Assembly (NCBI RefSeq): GCF_023101185.1 | Contig: NZ_CP078077.1 | Coordinates: 434,001-498,000, forward strand | Origin: Microbacterium galbinum | GTDB lineage: Bacteria > Actinomycetota > Actinomycetes > Actinomycetales > Microbacteriaceae | Length of the DNA stretch: 64,000 nt | Reading direction: 5' to 3' | Shown here: one piece after another, positions 16,836-28,397 of the stretch | Numbering within the stretch: position 1 is the stretch's first letter | Layout: the number at the start of each line of letters is the position of its first letter | Translations under genes and position numbers: made by a program | The notes under the pieces: model-generated | The model's input: only the letters and a program-made list of their open reading frames with translations | The model's database searches: none | What the model was told of the DNA's origin: nothing

Positions 16836-18305
16836 TCAGACGTTGATGCCGAGGGTCGCCGCCGTCGCCGTCGTCGACTCCTTCGCCAGCGCGGCATCCT
16901 TGTTGAGCTGCTCACCGAACGTCGGGATGAGCTCTCGCAGCTGGGGCTCCCACGCCACGTAGTCGTCGGGGAAGCAGGTCTTCAGCAGGTTCAGCATGAT
17001 CGGCACGGCCGTCGAGGCACCGGGCGAGGCGCCGAGGAGCCCGGCGATCGATCCGTCGCCCGCGGCGACCACCTCGGTGCCGAACTGCAGGATGCCGCCC
17101 TTCTTCGGGTCCTTCTTCATGACCTGCGCGCGCTGACCCGCATCGATGAGCGTCCAGTCCTCGTCCTTCGCCGTCGGCATGAACGTGCGCAGACTGTCGA
17201 CCTTCTTGCGGTGGTTCTTCATGAGCTCGCCGACGAGGTACGTGATCAGGTCGGGGTTCGCGAAGGCGACGCGCAGCATCGGCCACAGGTTGTGCGTGCG
17301 CACCTGCGAGACGATGTCGAGCATCGAACCGTTCTTGAGGAACTTGGGGCTGAACGTCGCGAAGGGCCCGAACATCAGCGAGGCCTCGCCGTCGACCACG
17401 CGCGTGTCGAGGTGCGGCACCGACATGGGCGGTGCACCGACGGATGCCTGCGAGTAGACCTTCGCCTTGTGCTGCTCGACGATCTTCGGGTTGCTGGTCT
17501 TCAGGAACTGTCCGCCGATCGGGAAGACTCCGTAGCCCTTGATCTCGGGGATGCGCGAGTTCTGCAGCAGCTTGAGCGCCCATCCACCGGCGCCGACGAA
17601 CACGAACTTCGCCTTGACCTCGTTCGGGGTGCGGCCGATCGTCGTGCGGTACTTGACGAGCCAGGTGCCGTCCTTCTGGCGCTTGAGCGAGCGCACCTCG
17701 TGGTTCGTGCGCAGCGTGACGCCCGAATCGGTGAGGTGGTCGAAGAGCTGGTGGGTGAGGGCTCCGAAGTCGACGTCGGTGCCGGCGGGCACGCGCGTCG
17801 CGGCGAAGGGCTCACCCTTGCGGCGCTTCTGCATGAGCAGCGGCGCCCACTGGTTGATGACGCGCGAGTCCTCGCTGTACTCGATGCCGTCGAACAGGGG
17901 CTGCTTCTTGAGCACCTCGTAGCGGTCCTTGAGGTACGCGACGTCCTTCTCGCCACGCACGAAGGTCATGTGCGGCGTGGCGTTGATGAAGGTGGAGGGA
18001 GCGTCGAGCACACCCTTGTCGACGAGCGACGACCAGAACTGGCGGCTCTGCTGGAACTGCTCGTTGATCGAGACGGCCTTGGCGGGGTCGAGGGGCCCGG
18101 TGCCCTGCGGCATGTAGTTGAGCTCGCAGAGGGCGGCGTGCCCCGTGCCGGCGTTGTTCCAAGGGTTCGAACTCTCCTGGGCGACATCCGAGAGTCGCTC
18201 GAAGGCGACGATCTTCCACTCCGGCTGCAGCTCGTGCAGCAGAGTACCCAGGGTGGCGCTCATGATGCCACCGCCGATCAGGACGACATCGACTGTTTCG
18301 GTCAC
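16836..18305 (-). CDS. mqo: Malate:quinone oxidoreductase
   Basis: This FAD enzyme of about 489 residues oxidises malate to oxaloacetate and donates electrons to quinone at the membrane. The dinucleotide-binding motif VVLIGGGIMSATLGTLL is at the N-terminus, and the family blocks NNAGTGHAALCELNYMP and GASPGASTAVPIML follow. Two GTG codons are adjacent. The second (18305) is preferred because TAGACT at 18317-18312 lies exactly six bases before it, the spacing seen at other leaderless starts here. The first GTG (18308) would be too close. It is followed by tdk. Confidence 0.95.
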   Translation of the reverse strand: MTETVDVVLIGGGIMSATLGTLLHELQPEWKIVAFERLSDVAQESSNPWNNAGTGHAALCELNYMPQGTGPLDPAKAVSINEQFQQSRQFWSSLVDKGVLDAPSTFINATPHMTFVRGEKDVAYLKDRYEVLKKQPLFDGIEYSEDSRVINQWAPLLMQKRRKGEPFAATRVPAGTDVDFGALTHQLFDHLTDSGVTLRTNHEVRSLKRQKDGTWLVKYRTTIGRTPNEVKAKFVFVGAGGWALKLLQNSRIPEIKGYGVFPIGGQFLKTSNPKIVEQHKAKVYSQASVGAPPMSVPHLDTRVVDGEASLMFGPFATFSPKFLKNGSMLDIVSQVRTHNLWPMLRVAFANPDLITYLVGELMKNHRKKVDSLRTFMPTAKDEDWTLIDAGQRAQVMKKDPKKGGILQFGTEVVAAGDGSIAGLLGASPGASTAVPIMLNLLKTCFPDDYVAWEPQLRELIPTFGEQLNKDAALAKESTTATAATLGINV

Positions 18306-18412
18306 CACGACAGTCTAGTTCGCGGACGCGACCGGGCCGACCACCGCGGCCGGCCCGATCAGACCGCTTCCGCATCGCGGGGATGCCGTCGCGCTATCGC
18401 GCGCGGACCCGC

Positions 18413-19576
<1,164 letters not shown>

Positions 19577-19607
19577 CTATCGCTCAGCCGGACGGCCGGG
19601 CGCCGGG

Positions 19608-20888
19608 TCAGCGACCGGTGCCGGCGTGGACGACCGCTTCGGTGTCGCCGTCGAGGCCGTAGGCGGTGTGCACCGTGCGCGCGGCCTCGAGCAGGTCGCT
19701 GCCGCGGAGCACCACCGAGATGCGGATCTCGGAGGTCGAGATCATCTCGATGTTGATGCCGCCGGCCGACAGCGCCTCGAAGAGCACGGCCGAGACGCCG
19801 GAGTGCGTGCGCATGCCCGCGCCGACGACGGAGAGCTTGCCGATCTGGTCGTCGTGCACGAGGTTCTGGAAGCCCACCTCGGCCTGGTCGCCGGCGAGGG
19901 CCTTCAGCGCCGCCGCGGCATCCGCCTTGGGAACGGTGAACGAGATGTCGGTGCGTCCGGTGGCCGAGACGTTCTGCACGATCATGTCGACGTTCGCGCC
20001 CGACTTCGCGACGATCTTGAAGATCTCCGCCGCCTTGCCCGGCACGTCCGGCACACCGGCGACGGTGATCTTGGCCTGGCTGAGGTCGGTGGCGACACCG
20101 GCGACGATCGGTTCTTCCATGGCTGCTCCCTCGGCTTCGCGGGGGTTCTTCATACCCTCGCCCAAAACGTACGTACCCTCGGCCGACGAGAACGACGACC
20201 GGGCGTGGATGAGCACGCCGTGGCGGCGTGCGTACTCGACGGCGCGGATGTAGAGCACCTTCGCCCCGTTGGCCGCGAGCTCGAGCATCTCCTCGCTCGA
20301 GACGTGGTCGAGCTTCTGCGCACCCGGCACCACGCGCGGGTCGGAGGTGAAGATGCCGTCGACGTCGCTGTAGATCTCGCAGACGTCGGCCTTGAGAGCG
20401 GCGGCGAGGGCGACGGCGGTGGTGTCGGAGCCGCCGCGGCCGAGCGTGGTGATGTCGCGGGTGTCGCGGTTGAAGCCCTGGAATCCGGCGACGATCACGA
20501 TCGCGCCCTCGTCGAGAGCCTCGCGCAGACGGATCGGCGTCACATCGACGATGCGTGCGGCACCGTGCTGCGAGTCGGTGATCATGCCCGCCTGGCTGCC
20601 CGTGAACGAGCGGGCCTCGAAGCCCATCGAGTGGATCGCCATCGCGAGCAGCGCCATCGAGATGCGCTCACCGCTCGAGAGCAGCATGTCGAGTTCGCGC
20701 GGTGCCGGGATCGGCGCCACCTCGTTCGCGAGGTCGAGGAGCTCATCGGTGGTGTCGCCCATCGCGCTGACGGCGACCACGACGTCGTGACCGGCACGAC
20801 GGGTGTCGACGATGCGCTTGGCGACGCGCTTGATGCTCTCTGCGTCGGCGACGGATGAGCCGCCGTACTTCTGCACGATGAGGGCCAC
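19608..20888 (-). CDS. lysC: Aspartokinase
   Basis: This 426-residue enzyme makes beta-aspartyl phosphate from aspartate and ATP, the first step of the aspartate family. The start is GTG at 20888, behind GGGAG, giving [19 protein letters not shown] as in other actinobacterial LysC proteins; longer in-frame starts read through the promoter. The catalytic half (about 1-250) carries [30 protein letters not shown] and the [11 protein letters not shown] block. Two ACT regulatory domains follow (about 265-420), the site of lysine/threonine feedback in relatives. An internal start at 20120 could yield a separate beta subunit. A -10 TAGAAT lies at 20934-20929. Confidence 0.96.
   Translation of the reverse strand: MALIVQKYGGSSVADAESIKRVAKRIVDTRRAGHDVVVAVSAMGDTTDELLDLANEVAPIPAPRELDMLLSSGERISMALLAMAIHSMGFEARSFTGSQAGMITDSQHGAARIVDVTPIRLREALDEGAIVIVAGFQGFNRDTRDITTLGRGGSDTTAVALAAALKADVCEIYSDVDGIFTSDPRVVPGAQKLDHVSSEEMLELAANGAKVLYIRAVEYARRHGVLIHARSSFSSAEGTYVLGEGMKNPREAEGAAMEEPIVAGVATDLSQAKITVAGVPDVPGKAAEIFKIVAKSGANVDMIVQNVSATGRTDISFTVPKADAAAALKALAGDQAEVGFQNLVHDDQIGKLSVVGAGMRTHSGVSAVLFEALSAGGINIEMISTSEIRISVVLRGSDLLEAARTVHTAYGLDGDTEAVVHAGTGR
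20118..20132 (-). promoter_or_regulatory. Internal ribosome site and start for the LysC beta subunit
   Basis: GAGGGAG (20132-20126) lies five bases before an in-frame ATG (20120-20118) that begins [15 protein letters not shown], just ahead of the ACT domains. The product would span 19608-20120 (170 residues). Corynebacterium and Bacillus aspartokinases make their beta subunit from such an internal start; use here is inferred. Confidence 0.65.
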
Positions 20889-20928
20889 GTTCACTCCCGG
20901 GGATGTCGGGCGGATCCGCCCACCGCTC

Positions 20929-20934
20929 ATTCTA
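20929..20934 (-). promoter_or_regulatory. -10 box of the lysC-asd operon
   Basis: TAGAAT on the minus strand would start transcription near 20922, leaving a 34-base leader with the GGGAG site. No clear -35 is visible 17 bases upstream. Confidence 0.45.
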
Positions 20935-21007
20935 CGATCGCGCCATATGCTCCGCTGTGCATGTGACGCCGCTGCCGGGGCCGGACGATATCGGTCGGGG
21001 CCGGCCG

Positions 21008-21931
21008 TCAGGGCGCAGCGGGAGGAGGGAGAGCGGATGCCGGCGGCCGCAGCCGTCCGCCGGTGGCGGCGAACCAGCATCCGGCGATCACGAGCGGGAA
21101 GCCGATCAGCAACCCGGGGGTGAGCGGCTCGGCGAGCACGATCGCGCCGAGCACGATCGCGACGATCGGGTTCACGTAGGTGAACAGCGGGGCGCGCACG
21201 GGACCGACCTCGCGGATGAGCGCGAAGAAGGCGAGGAACGCGACCGCGGTGCAGATCACCGCGAGGGCGAGCAGGGCGCCGATCGCGGGGAGGGTCGGCA
21301 CCTCGTGCTGGGTGAGCAGGCCGATCGGGAGGTAGAAGACGCCGATCATGAGGAGCGAGAGCGTGATCGTTCCGAGGGAGGGCACGTCGGCGAGCTTGCG
21401 CGCGACGATGAACGGGGCGGTGGCGTACAGCACCGCGACGAGCAGCACCTCACCGGCGGCGAGCAGGCTGACCTCGCCGCCGAACAGGCCGGGGCCCGCG
21501 ACGACGATCGCGACACCGAGGAACCCGACGATCAGTCCGATCGATCGCGCCGGCTTGAGCACTCCGCGATCACCGCCGCCGAGCGCGATGAGCGCGGCGA
21601 ACAGCGGCACGGTCGCGACGAGGAGGCCGGTCATGCCCGACGGCAGCGTCATCTCGGCGTGCCCGAGGAGCAGGAAGGGACCCGCCATCTCGACGGCGCC
21701 GAACGCGAGCACCCAGGGCCAGTGCTTCCATGCCGCCTTCAACGCGCCGTTGCGCAGCGCGAAGGGCAGCAGGAGGAGCGCGGCGATGAGCGTGCGCCCG
21801 GCGACGATCGCGGGCGGCGAGAACGACTCGACCGCGATGCTGATGAACAGGTACGGCACGCCCCACAGCAGAGCCATGGCCCCGAAGAGCAGCCATCCGC
21901 GTCGCGAGAATCCGGTGTGCTGCGCGTTCAT
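21008..21931 (-). CDS. EamA family transporter (drug/metabolite superfamily)
   Basis: This 307-residue protein has ten predicted membrane helices made of two EamA repeats (about 12-140 and 155-295). The first begins [18 protein letters not shown] and the second ends [21 protein letters not shown], a typical EamA C-terminal motif with Pro and Glu near the membrane edge. Members export amino acids, metabolites or drugs; the substrate cannot be predicted. It begins 22 bases after recR on the same strand, so it may be the last gene of a dnaX-recR transcript. Confidence 0.9.
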   Translation of the reverse strand: MNAQHTGFSRRGWLLFGAMALLWGVPYLFISIAVESFSPPAIVAGRTLIAALLLLPFALRNGALKAAWKHWPWVLAFGAVEMAGPFLLLGHAEMTLPSGMTGLLVATVPLFAALIALGGGDRGVLKPARSIGLIVGFLGVAIVVAGPGLFGGEVSLLAAGEVLLVAVLYATAPFIVARKLADVPSLGTITLSLLMIGVFYLPIGLLTQHEVPTLPAIGALLALAVICTAVAFLAFFALIREVGPVRAPLFTYVNPIVAIVLGAIVLAEPLTPGLLIGFPLVIAGCWFAATGGRLRPPASALPPPAAP

Positions 21932-21953
21932 CGTCGAACCGCGCGAGGGGTCG

Positions 21954-22547
21954 TCACAGCACGCGCCGCCCTTCGAAGGCGCGGCCGAGGGTGACCTCGT
22001 CGGCGTACTCGAGATCGCCGCCCACGGGGAGCCCCGAGGCGAGGCGCGAGACCGTGATCTGCATCGTGGTGAGGTAGCGGCTCAGGTAGCTCGCGGTGGC
22101 CTCGCCCTCGAGGTTCGGGTTGGTGGCGAGGATGACCTCCTGCACCGTGCCGTCGGCGAGGCGGCTCATGAGCTGAGCGATGCGGAGATCGTCGGGGCCG
22201 ATGCCGGCGATCGGGCTGATCGCTCCGCCGAGCACGTGGTAGAGCCCGCGGAACTCGCGCGTGCGCTCGATCGCCGCGACGTCCTTCGCATCCTCGACCA
22301 CGCAGATGAGCGCCTGGTTGCGGCGCGGGTCGCGGCAGATCGCGCACCGCTCCTGCTCGGCCACGTTGCCGCACACCTCGCAGAAGCGCACGCGCGTGCG
22401 GATGTCGCTGAGCAGTTCCGACAGTCGAGCGACGTCGAACGTCGGCGTCTGCAGGATGTGGAACGCGATCCGCTGCGCGGACTTCGGACCGATGCCGGGC
22501 AGGCGCCCGAACTCGTCGATCAGCTCTTGAACGATTCCGTCGTACAT
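21954..22547 (-). CDS. recR: Recombination mediator RecR
   Basis: This 197-residue protein works with RecO and RecF to load RecA at gaps. A helix-hairpin-helix ([19 protein letters not shown]) is at the N-terminus. A zinc finger has Cys56, 59, 68 and 71, and a TOPRIM domain begins with [11 protein letters not shown] near residue 80. The Walker-B-like C-terminal region is complete. Its ATG overlaps the dnaX stop by one base (TGATG). dnaX-recR is a common bacterial pairing. Confidence 0.97.
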   Translation of the reverse strand: MYDGIVQELIDEFGRLPGIGPKSAQRIAFHILQTPTFDVARLSELLSDIRTRVRFCEVCGNVAEQERCAICRDPRRNQALICVVEDAKDVAAIERTREFRGLYHVLGGAISPIAGIGPDDLRIAQLMSRLADGTVQEVILATNPNLEGEATASYLSRYLTTMQITVSRLASGLPVGGDLEYADEVTLGRAFEGRRVL

Positions 22548-24958
22548 CAGGCGAACCTCGTCGGGGGCTCATAGGGCTCTTCGCGCACGAACGTCGCGCC
22601 GAGCACCTGGCGGATCACGGCCTCGCCGTAGCGCTGCACTCCCCCGGGCGCCGGCGCACGCTCGGTGACGCGCGGAGCGGCGTGGGCCGAGGCGACCCGC
22701 GCCGGGGCGCTCGCGGGCGCGGCGGAGGACGGTGCGCCGGCGGGTGTAGGTGCGGCAGGTGCCGGTGCCGGTGCCGCTGACGCGGCGGGCACCCGCGCGG
22801 CGGAGACCGGTACCGGCGGGGCCGAGTGCGGAGCGGGCTCGTACGAGGGGTCGTACGGCGGCTCGTCGTCGGGGAAGGGCGCCTCGTCGTCGCCGGGAAG
22901 CGGCGGCTCGTCGCGATCGATCGTGCCGTCGGTCGGAGGGACGGGCGCGGATGCCGCAGCCTCGACCTCTTCGGGCTCGTCGTCGACCGGCAGGGAGGAT
23001 CCGGGGCCGACCGGGGTCGTCACCGCTTCGGGCGCGGTGTCGGAGGTCGGGATCGCGGCCACGGCCCACTCGGTCACCGCAGCGGGCGCGGGAGCGGACG
23101 AGGGGCGCGGGCTCTGCGGTCGGGAGGAACCCGCAGGGGCAGGCTCCGTCGGGGCGGGCTCGGCCGGGGCCTGGGCACCGCCTGCGGACCCCGAGGATCC
23201 CCCCGAACGCGGTGCGCCGCCGGTCGACGCGGCACCGCCGGCCGGAAGCGGGGCCGGCCGGTACTTGACGATCACACCGAGCTCCTGCTGGAGAGCGGTG
23301 CGCAGGTGATCGGAGGTGCCTGAGCCCGGCGTGGTTCCCTTGAACTTCGCGACATCGTGCTGGCTCGCGAAACCGATCGTGAGGACCTCGGACTCGGTGT
23401 CGTACGCCAGGGGCTGCACGGTGGTGACGACCAGCCACGACGAGCGGCTGATGCTCTCGAGGCGCGTGAGCACGGCCGGCCACGCGGCGACGATGCGATC
23501 GAGCGTCACCGGACCCGATGGTGCCGCGGCGGGCGCGGGCTCGGCGGCGGCAGCGGCAGCGGCCGGCTCAGCGACGGCAGCAGGGGGCTCGGCGGCGGGC
23601 TCGGCGACGGCAGCAGCCGGTGCAGCGGAGGCAGCCACCTCTTCGGGCGTGGACGTCGGGGCCGCGGCTGCGGTGGGTGCTGCGACCGGCGCGGCCGGGG
23701 CAGCGGCGGCCGGAGCTGCGGGCTGCGGTGCAGGTGCAGGCGCAGATGCAGATGCAGCCGACGGTCGCGGAGCGGCGTGCGGCTGTGCCGCTGCTGCGGG
23801 CGCGACGGCGGCAGCGGGCGCGACCCCGGCCGCGGCATCCGCTCCCCCGGCCAGCACGCGGGCGACCATGAGCTCGAGGTGCAGTCGCGGCGAGGTGGCT
23901 CCCGACATGTCGTCGAGCGCGGCGCTGACGACGTCGGCGGTGCGCGAAAGTCGTGCGGCGCCGAAGGCGGCCGCCTGCGTGCGCATGCGCTCGAGCTCGT
24001 CATCGGCGATGCCGCGGAGCACGGCGGAGGCGCCGTTGCCGACGGCGGCGATCACGATGAGATCGCGCAGGCGCTCGAGCAGGTCGTCGACGAAGCGGCG
24101 CGGGTCCTGACCGGTCTGCACCACGCGGTCGATGGCGGGGAATGCGGTCGCCGCGTCGGCGATCGCCAGGGCGTCGACGATCTCGTCGAGCAGGGCCGCG
24201 TGCGTGTAGCCGAGGAGGGCGACGGCGCGTGCGTACGCGACCGTGACCGTCTCGGAGCCCGCGGGCGAGTCGGAGCCGGCGATGAGCTGATCGAGCAGCG
24301 AGAGCGTGTCGCGCGGCGAGCCGCCACCGGCGCGCACGACGAGCGGCAGCACACCCTGCTCGACCACGACGCCCTCTTCGACGCAGAGCTTCTCGACGTA
24401 CTCGAGCATGGCCGCGGGCGGCACGAGGCGGAACGGGTAGTGGTGCGTGCGCGATCGGATCGTGCCGAGCACCTTCTCGGGCTCGGTGGTCGCGAAGATG
24501 AACTTGACGTGCGGCGGCGGCTCTTCGACGAGCTTGAGCAGCGCGTTGAAGCCCTGCGGCGTCACCATGTGCGCCTCGTCGAGGATGAAGATCTTGAACC
24601 GGTCGCGGCTCGGGGCGAAGGTCGCCCGCTCGCGCAGGTCGCGCGCGTCGTCGACGCCGTTGTGGCTCGCGGCGTCGATCTCGACCACGTCGAGCGATCC
24701 GCCACCGGCACGCGAGAGCTCGACGCAGCTGGGGCAGGTGCCGCAGGGGACGTCGGTCGGCCCCTCGGCGCAGTTCAGGCACCGCGCGAGGATGCGCGCC
24801 GACGTGGTCTTGCCGCACCCGCGCGGGCCGGAGAAGAGGTAGGCGTGGCCGACGCGGTCGCCGCGCAGCGCGGTCATGAGCGGGTCGGTCACCTGGGACT
24901 GCCCGATCATCTCGCCGAACGTCTCGGGGCGGTAGCGGCGATAGAGGGCTGTGGTCAC
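22547..24958 (-). CDS. dnaX: DNA polymerase III subunits gamma/tau
   Basis: This 803-residue AAA+ clamp-loader ATPase has Walker [10 protein letters not shown] at residues 44-52, zinc cysteines 60, 63, 72, 75 and 78, Walker [10 protein letters not shown], and the SRC-like sensor [19 protein letters not shown]. After about residue 370 comes an Ala/Pro-rich linker, then a folded tau-like patch (about 500-590, [25 protein letters not shown]), then a second acidic and Pro-rich linker to the C-terminus. No A-rich frameshift site was noticed. TAGGCT (24970-24965) is six bases before GTG, so the mRNA looks leaderless. Confidence 0.96.
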   Translation of the reverse strand: MTTALYRRYRPETFGEMIGQSQVTDPLMTALRGDRVGHAYLFSGPRGCGKTTSARILARCLNCAEGPTDVPCGTCPSCVELSRAGGGSLDVVEIDAASHNGVDDARDLRERATFAPSRDRFKIFILDEAHMVTPQGFNALLKLVEEPPPHVKFIFATTEPEKVLGTIRSRTHHYPFRLVPPAAMLEYVEKLCVEEGVVVEQGVLPLVVRAGGGSPRDTLSLLDQLIAGSDSPAGSETVTVAYARAVALLGYTHAALLDEIVDALAIADAATAFPAIDRVVQTGQDPRRFVDDLLERLRDLIVIAAVGNGASAVLRGIADDELERMRTQAAAFGAARLSRTADVVSAALDDMSGATSPRLHLELMVARVLAGGADAAAGVAPAAAVAPAAAAQPHAAPRPSAASASAPAPAPQPAAPAAAAPAAPVAAPTAAAAPTSTPEEVAASAAPAAAVAEPAAEPPAAVAEPAAAAAAAEPAPAAAPSGPVTLDRIVAAWPAVLTRLESISRSSWLVVTTVQPLAYDTESEVLTIGFASQHDVAKFKGTTPGSGTSDHLRTALQQELGVIVKYRPAPLPAGGAASTGGAPRSGGSSGSAGGAQAPAEPAPTEPAPAGSSRPQSPRPSSAPAPAAVTEWAVAAIPTSDTAPEAVTTPVGPGSSLPVDDEPEEVEAAASAPVPPTDGTIDRDEPPLPGDDEAPFPDDEPPYDPSYEPAPHSAPPVPVSAARVPAASAAPAPAPAAPTPAGAPSSAAPASAPARVASAHAAPRVTERAPAPGGVQRYGEAVIRQVLGATFVREEPYEPPTRFA

Positions 24959-24987
24959 CAGAACAGCCTACGGCGTGCCACGGACAT

Positions 24988-25021
24988 CGCGGCAGGTGCG
25001 TCCGGAGACGCACCTGCCGCG
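24988..25021. terminator. Hairpin terminator between the GH65 operon and dnaX
   Basis: A 14-bp perfect stem (CGCGGCAGGTGCGT at 24988-25001, loop ccggag, complement at 25008-25021) lies six bases after the GH65 stop on the minus strand. No U-tract follows. It would separate the sugar genes from dnaX. Confidence 0.7.
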
Positions 25022-25026
25022 AGCGA

Positions 25027-27534
25027 TCACTCCGGCGGTGCGAGCACCGGGATCGACGTGGTGATCACCGGGACGGATGCCGAGAGGCGCGTTCCATCCT
25101 CGCGACGGGCGTCGGCGAACTGGCGCAGCGTCGGGCGACCGGGGATCAGCGGGCCCTGATCGGCGAGCGGGACGACGACCTCTTCACCCTCGGTCGCGAT
25201 GTAGGCCTCGTCGCGCACCGTGAACGGCACCGGTGCGCCGGAGCGCACCCGCAGACGCAGTTCATGGGCCGTGATCGTGACCGTGACCTCGGACTCCTTC
25301 CACTTCATCGGGAAGGTCAGCGAGGGCCAGGCCGCGGGCAGACGCGGGTCGAAGCTCAGCTCGCCCTCGTAGTCGCGCATGCCGCCGAAACCGCACACGA
25401 GCGCGGTCCACACGCCACCGGCGGAGGCCACGTGCACACCGTCGGCCGCGTTGTTGTGCAGGTCGTGGAGGTCGACGAAGATCGATTCCTCGAAGTACTT
25501 CAGCGCGAGGTCCTGGTACCCGACCTCGGCCGCGAGGATCGACTGCACGACCGCCGAGAGCGTCGAGTCACCCGTGGTGAGCGGGTCGTAGTAGTCGAAG
25601 TCGGCGCGCTTCTCCTCGGGCGAGAAGTGGTTGCCCTGCAGGAACAGCGCGAGCACGACATCCGCCTGCTTGAGCACCTGGAACCGGTAGATCACCAGCG
25701 GGTGGAAGTGCAGCAGCAGCGGACGCTGCGACGACGGGGTGTGCGCCAGGTCCCAGACCTCGCGCTCGAGGAACAGGGAGTCCTGCGGGTGGATGCCCAG
25801 GCTCTCGCTGTAGGGGATGAACATCGCCTCGGCGGCGCGCTCCCACGACTCCGCCTCCCCCTCGAACAGGCCCGTGCGCTCGACGAGGTCGCGGTAGTCC
25901 TCGGGGTACGTCTCGCGGATCTCGCGCACGACCTCGGCCGCGAAGCGGAGGTTGTAGCGGGCCATCACGTTCGTGTAGAGATTGTCGTTCACGACGGTCG
26001 TGTACTCGTCGGGACCGGTGACGCCGTGGATATGGAAGGTCTGCAGACCGTCGGCGGCATCCGCGTTCTCGACCACCTGCGCCGAGCGCCAGAAGCCGAG
26101 CGTCGCCCACAGGCGCGCGGTCTCGACCGCGACGTCGGCGCCCTCGCGGCGGAGGAACTCGGTGTCTCCCGTCGCGCGTACGTACTTGCCCAGCGCGAAG
26201 CTCACGTCGGCGTTGATGTGGTACTGCGCCGTGCCCGCGGCGTAGTAGGCCGAGGCCTCCTCACCGTTGATCGTGCGCCAGGGGAAGAGCGCCCCCGCCT
26301 CGTTGAGCTGGGCCGCACGCCGACGCGCCGCCGGCAGCATCAGCACGCGGGCGCGCAGCGCGTTGCGCGCCCACTGCGGCGACGTGTACGCGAGGAACGG
26401 GAGCACGTAGATCTCGGTGTCCCAGAAATAGTGGCCGCTGTACCCCGACCCGGAGACGCCCTTGGCGGGGACTCCGGTGCCGTCGGCGCGGGCCGCGGCC
26501 TGCGCGAGCTGGAGGAGGCACCAGCGGGTCGCCTGCTGCAGGTCGTCGTGACCGCCGATCTGCACGTCGCTGCGCTCCCAGAACGCGTCGAGCCAGTCGC
26601 GCTGACGCTGGAACTGCGTCTCGACGCCCTCGACGGCGACGCGGTCGAGGGAGCGGCGGCAGCGGTCGACGAGCTCGCGCGGAGGCACCCCGCGCGAGGT
26701 GTGGTAGCTCACGAGCTTGGTGACGGTGATCGGCACTCCGGCCTTGGCCTGCACCCGGAAGACGTTCTTCGCGATGTCGGCCTCGACGAGGGCGCGGGCG
26801 CTGTACTCGTTCTCGGTCTCGAGGATGTGGTCGGCGACGACGGCGACGGTCATGCCGGAGTCGGCGACGCGGTACGACAGCGCCGAGCGCAGGCCGTCCT
26901 GCCAGTGCTCACCGGGCTCGAGCACCCGATCGGCGATCTTCTCGGCCTTGCGCGGGTCGAAGCCCGGCTTCTGGGCCTGGGTCGGGGTGCCGGCGTAGAC
27001 GCCCGCACCGTCCTGGCGGTTGAGGATCTGGCAGCTGATCGTGACGGGAGCGTCGGAGTTCTCGACGACGACCTCGAGGCGCAGGATCGCGAGGTGGCGC
27101 TCCTCGAAGCTGACGATGCGCTCGTCGCGCATGCGCACGCGCTTGCCCGACGGCGTCTCCCACACGACGAGACGCTCGAGCACACCCGTGCGCATGTCGA
27201 GGGTGCGGCGGTACTCGCGCACATCCGCCTCGTCGAACGAGATCGGCTCGTCGTCGACGTAGACGCGCATGACCTTGGCGTCGGGGGCGTTGACGATGGT
27301 CTGGCCCACCTCGGCGAAGCCGTAGGCCTGCTCGGCGTGACGGATCGGCCACGTCTCGTGCAGCCCGTTGATGAAGGTGCCGTGCTCGTGAGCCCCGCGG
27401 CCCTCGATGTGATTGCCCCGGAGACCGAGGTATCCGTTGCCGATCGAGAACAGCGTCTCGCCGACGCCCTCCTCGGAGTAGCGCGTCTCGATGAGGCGCC
27501 ACGGGTCGACGGGGAAGCGGTCGCGGTCGATCAT
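25027..27534 (-). CDS. Glycoside hydrolase family 65 disaccharide phosphorylase
   Basis: This 835-residue protein matches GH65 trehalose/maltose/kojibiose-type phosphorylases, which split a disaccharide with phosphate to beta-glucose 1-phosphate and glucose. The N-terminal beta-sandwich (about 1-270) starts WRLIETRYSEEGVGETLFSIGNGYLG. The catalytic (alpha/alpha)6 barrel has SGSGYSGHYFWDTEIYVLPFL near 355 and HIHGVTGPDEYTTVVNDN near 500, where the Glu is the general acid. KQADVVLALFLQGN near 600 is the phosphate-binding region. The downstream ATGA-coupled HAD mutase upstream of it would convert beta-glucose 1-phosphate. Which disaccharide is used cannot be told. Confidence 0.93.
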   Translation of the reverse strand: MIDRDRFPVDPWRLIETRYSEEGVGETLFSIGNGYLGLRGNHIEGRGAHEHGTFINGLHETWPIRHAEQAYGFAEVGQTIVNAPDAKVMRVYVDDEPISFDEADVREYRRTLDMRTGVLERLVVWETPSGKRVRMRDERIVSFEERHLAILRLEVVVENSDAPVTISCQILNRQDGAGVYAGTPTQAQKPGFDPRKAEKIADRVLEPGEHWQDGLRSALSYRVADSGMTVAVVADHILETENEYSARALVEADIAKNVFRVQAKAGVPITVTKLVSYHTSRGVPPRELVDRCRRSLDRVAVEGVETQFQRQRDWLDAFWERSDVQIGGHDDLQQATRWCLLQLAQAAARADGTGVPAKGVSGSGYSGHYFWDTEIYVLPFLAYTSPQWARNALRARVLMLPAARRRAAQLNEAGALFPWRTINGEEASAYYAAGTAQYHINADVSFALGKYVRATGDTEFLRREGADVAVETARLWATLGFWRSAQVVENADAADGLQTFHIHGVTGPDEYTTVVNDNLYTNVMARYNLRFAAEVVREIRETYPEDYRDLVERTGLFEGEAESWERAAEAMFIPYSESLGIHPQDSLFLEREVWDLAHTPSSQRPLLLHFHPLVIYRFQVLKQADVVLALFLQGNHFSPEEKRADFDYYDPLTTGDSTLSAVVQSILAAEVGYQDLALKYFEESIFVDLHDLHNNAADGVHVASAGGVWTALVCGFGGMRDYEGELSFDPRLPAAWPSLTFPMKWKESEVTVTITAHELRLRVRSGAPVPFTVRDEAYIATEGEEVVVPLADQGPLIPGRPTLRQFADARREDGTRLSASVPVITTSIPVLAPPE

Positions 27535-28292
27535 GCGGTGGTCTCCGGTGCAGAGTTCGGGGTGGTCGGGAGGAAGCGGTCGAGGTCGTCGACGACGACG
27601 GTGGCGCCCGCGGCTCGCAGGGCGTCGGCCCCGGTGCCGCGGTCGACGCCGACGACGTGCGCGTACCCGGCGGCCGATGCGGATGCCGCGCCCGAGGTCG
27701 CGTCCTCGACGGCGACGCTGCGAGCGGGGTCGACGCCGAGCGCCACGGCGCCGGCGCGGAACATGTCGGGCGCGGGCTTGGACGCCAGGCCGTCGCGCTC
27801 GGCGACGACGCCGTCGACCACGATGCGGAAGTACGAGCGGAGGTCGGCCGCGGCGAGGACCTCTTCGGCGTTCTTCGAGCTCGACACCACACCGAGCGGC
27901 ACCCCGGCCGCGTGCAGGCGCTGGACCAGCGCGAGCGAGCCCGGGTACGGGGCGATGCCGTCACGGCGCAGCTCGGCGGCGAAGGCGTCGTTCTTGCGGT
28001 TGCCGATGCCGCAGATGGTGTCGGCGGAGGGCGGGTCGTCGACGTCGCCCCAGGGGATCTCGACGTTGCGGCTGTGCATCAGGCTCGCGACGCCGTCGTA
28101 GCGCTTCTTGCCGTCGACGTAGTCGAAGTAGTCGGCGTCGGTGTAGGCCGGCGTGATGCCCCACTCGGCGAACACGTCGTCGAACACGGCTTTCCAGGCC
28201 CGCATGTGGACCTCTGCCGTCGGCGTGAGCACGCCGTCGAGGTCGAACAGCACCCCTTCTGCGGCGAGCAGATCGGGCAGGTTTTCCGGCAC
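27531..28292 (-). CDS. Beta-phosphoglucomutase family HAD hydrolase
   Basis: This 253-residue enzyme probably converts beta-glucose 1-phosphate to glucose 6-phosphate. Motif I is LFDLDGVLTPTAEVH (both Asp present, as mutases need), motif II is SSSKNAEEVLAAA, and motif III is AVEDATSGAASASAAG. A cap domain spans about 35-110. The start GTG at 28292 has GGAGG five bases upstream; an earlier in-frame GTG at 28328 has GGAGGA directly abutting it and is less likely. It precedes and overlaps GH65 by four bases, so it is the first gene of a phosphorolysis operon. A possible -10 TACGCT is at 28353-28348. Confidence 0.9.
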   Translation of the reverse strand: MPENLPDLLAAEGVLFDLDGVLTPTAEVHMRAWKAVFDDVFAEWGITPAYTDADYFDYVDGKKRYDGVASLMHSRNVEIPWGDVDDPPSADTICGIGNRKNDAFAAELRRDGIAPYPGSLALVQRLHAAGVPLGVVSSSKNAEEVLAAADLRSYFRIVVDGVVAERDGLASKPAPDMFRAGAVALGVDPARSVAVEDATSGAASASAAGYAHVVGVDRGTGADALRAAGATVVVDDLDRFLPTTPNSAPETTA

Positions 28293-28397
28293 AGAAGCCT
28301 CCAGGGAGAAGGTCGAGGGTTTCGGCACTCCTCCGTGCCACCATGACAGCGTAATGGGGAGCCGCGCCCCAGAATAACCCCTGTGGAATGCGTGCGC

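Noticed and set aside
25264..28101. A long open frame antisense to the GH65 and HAD genes
   Set aside because: Same cause: low-complexity translation, no start signal, and clear enzymes on the other strand.
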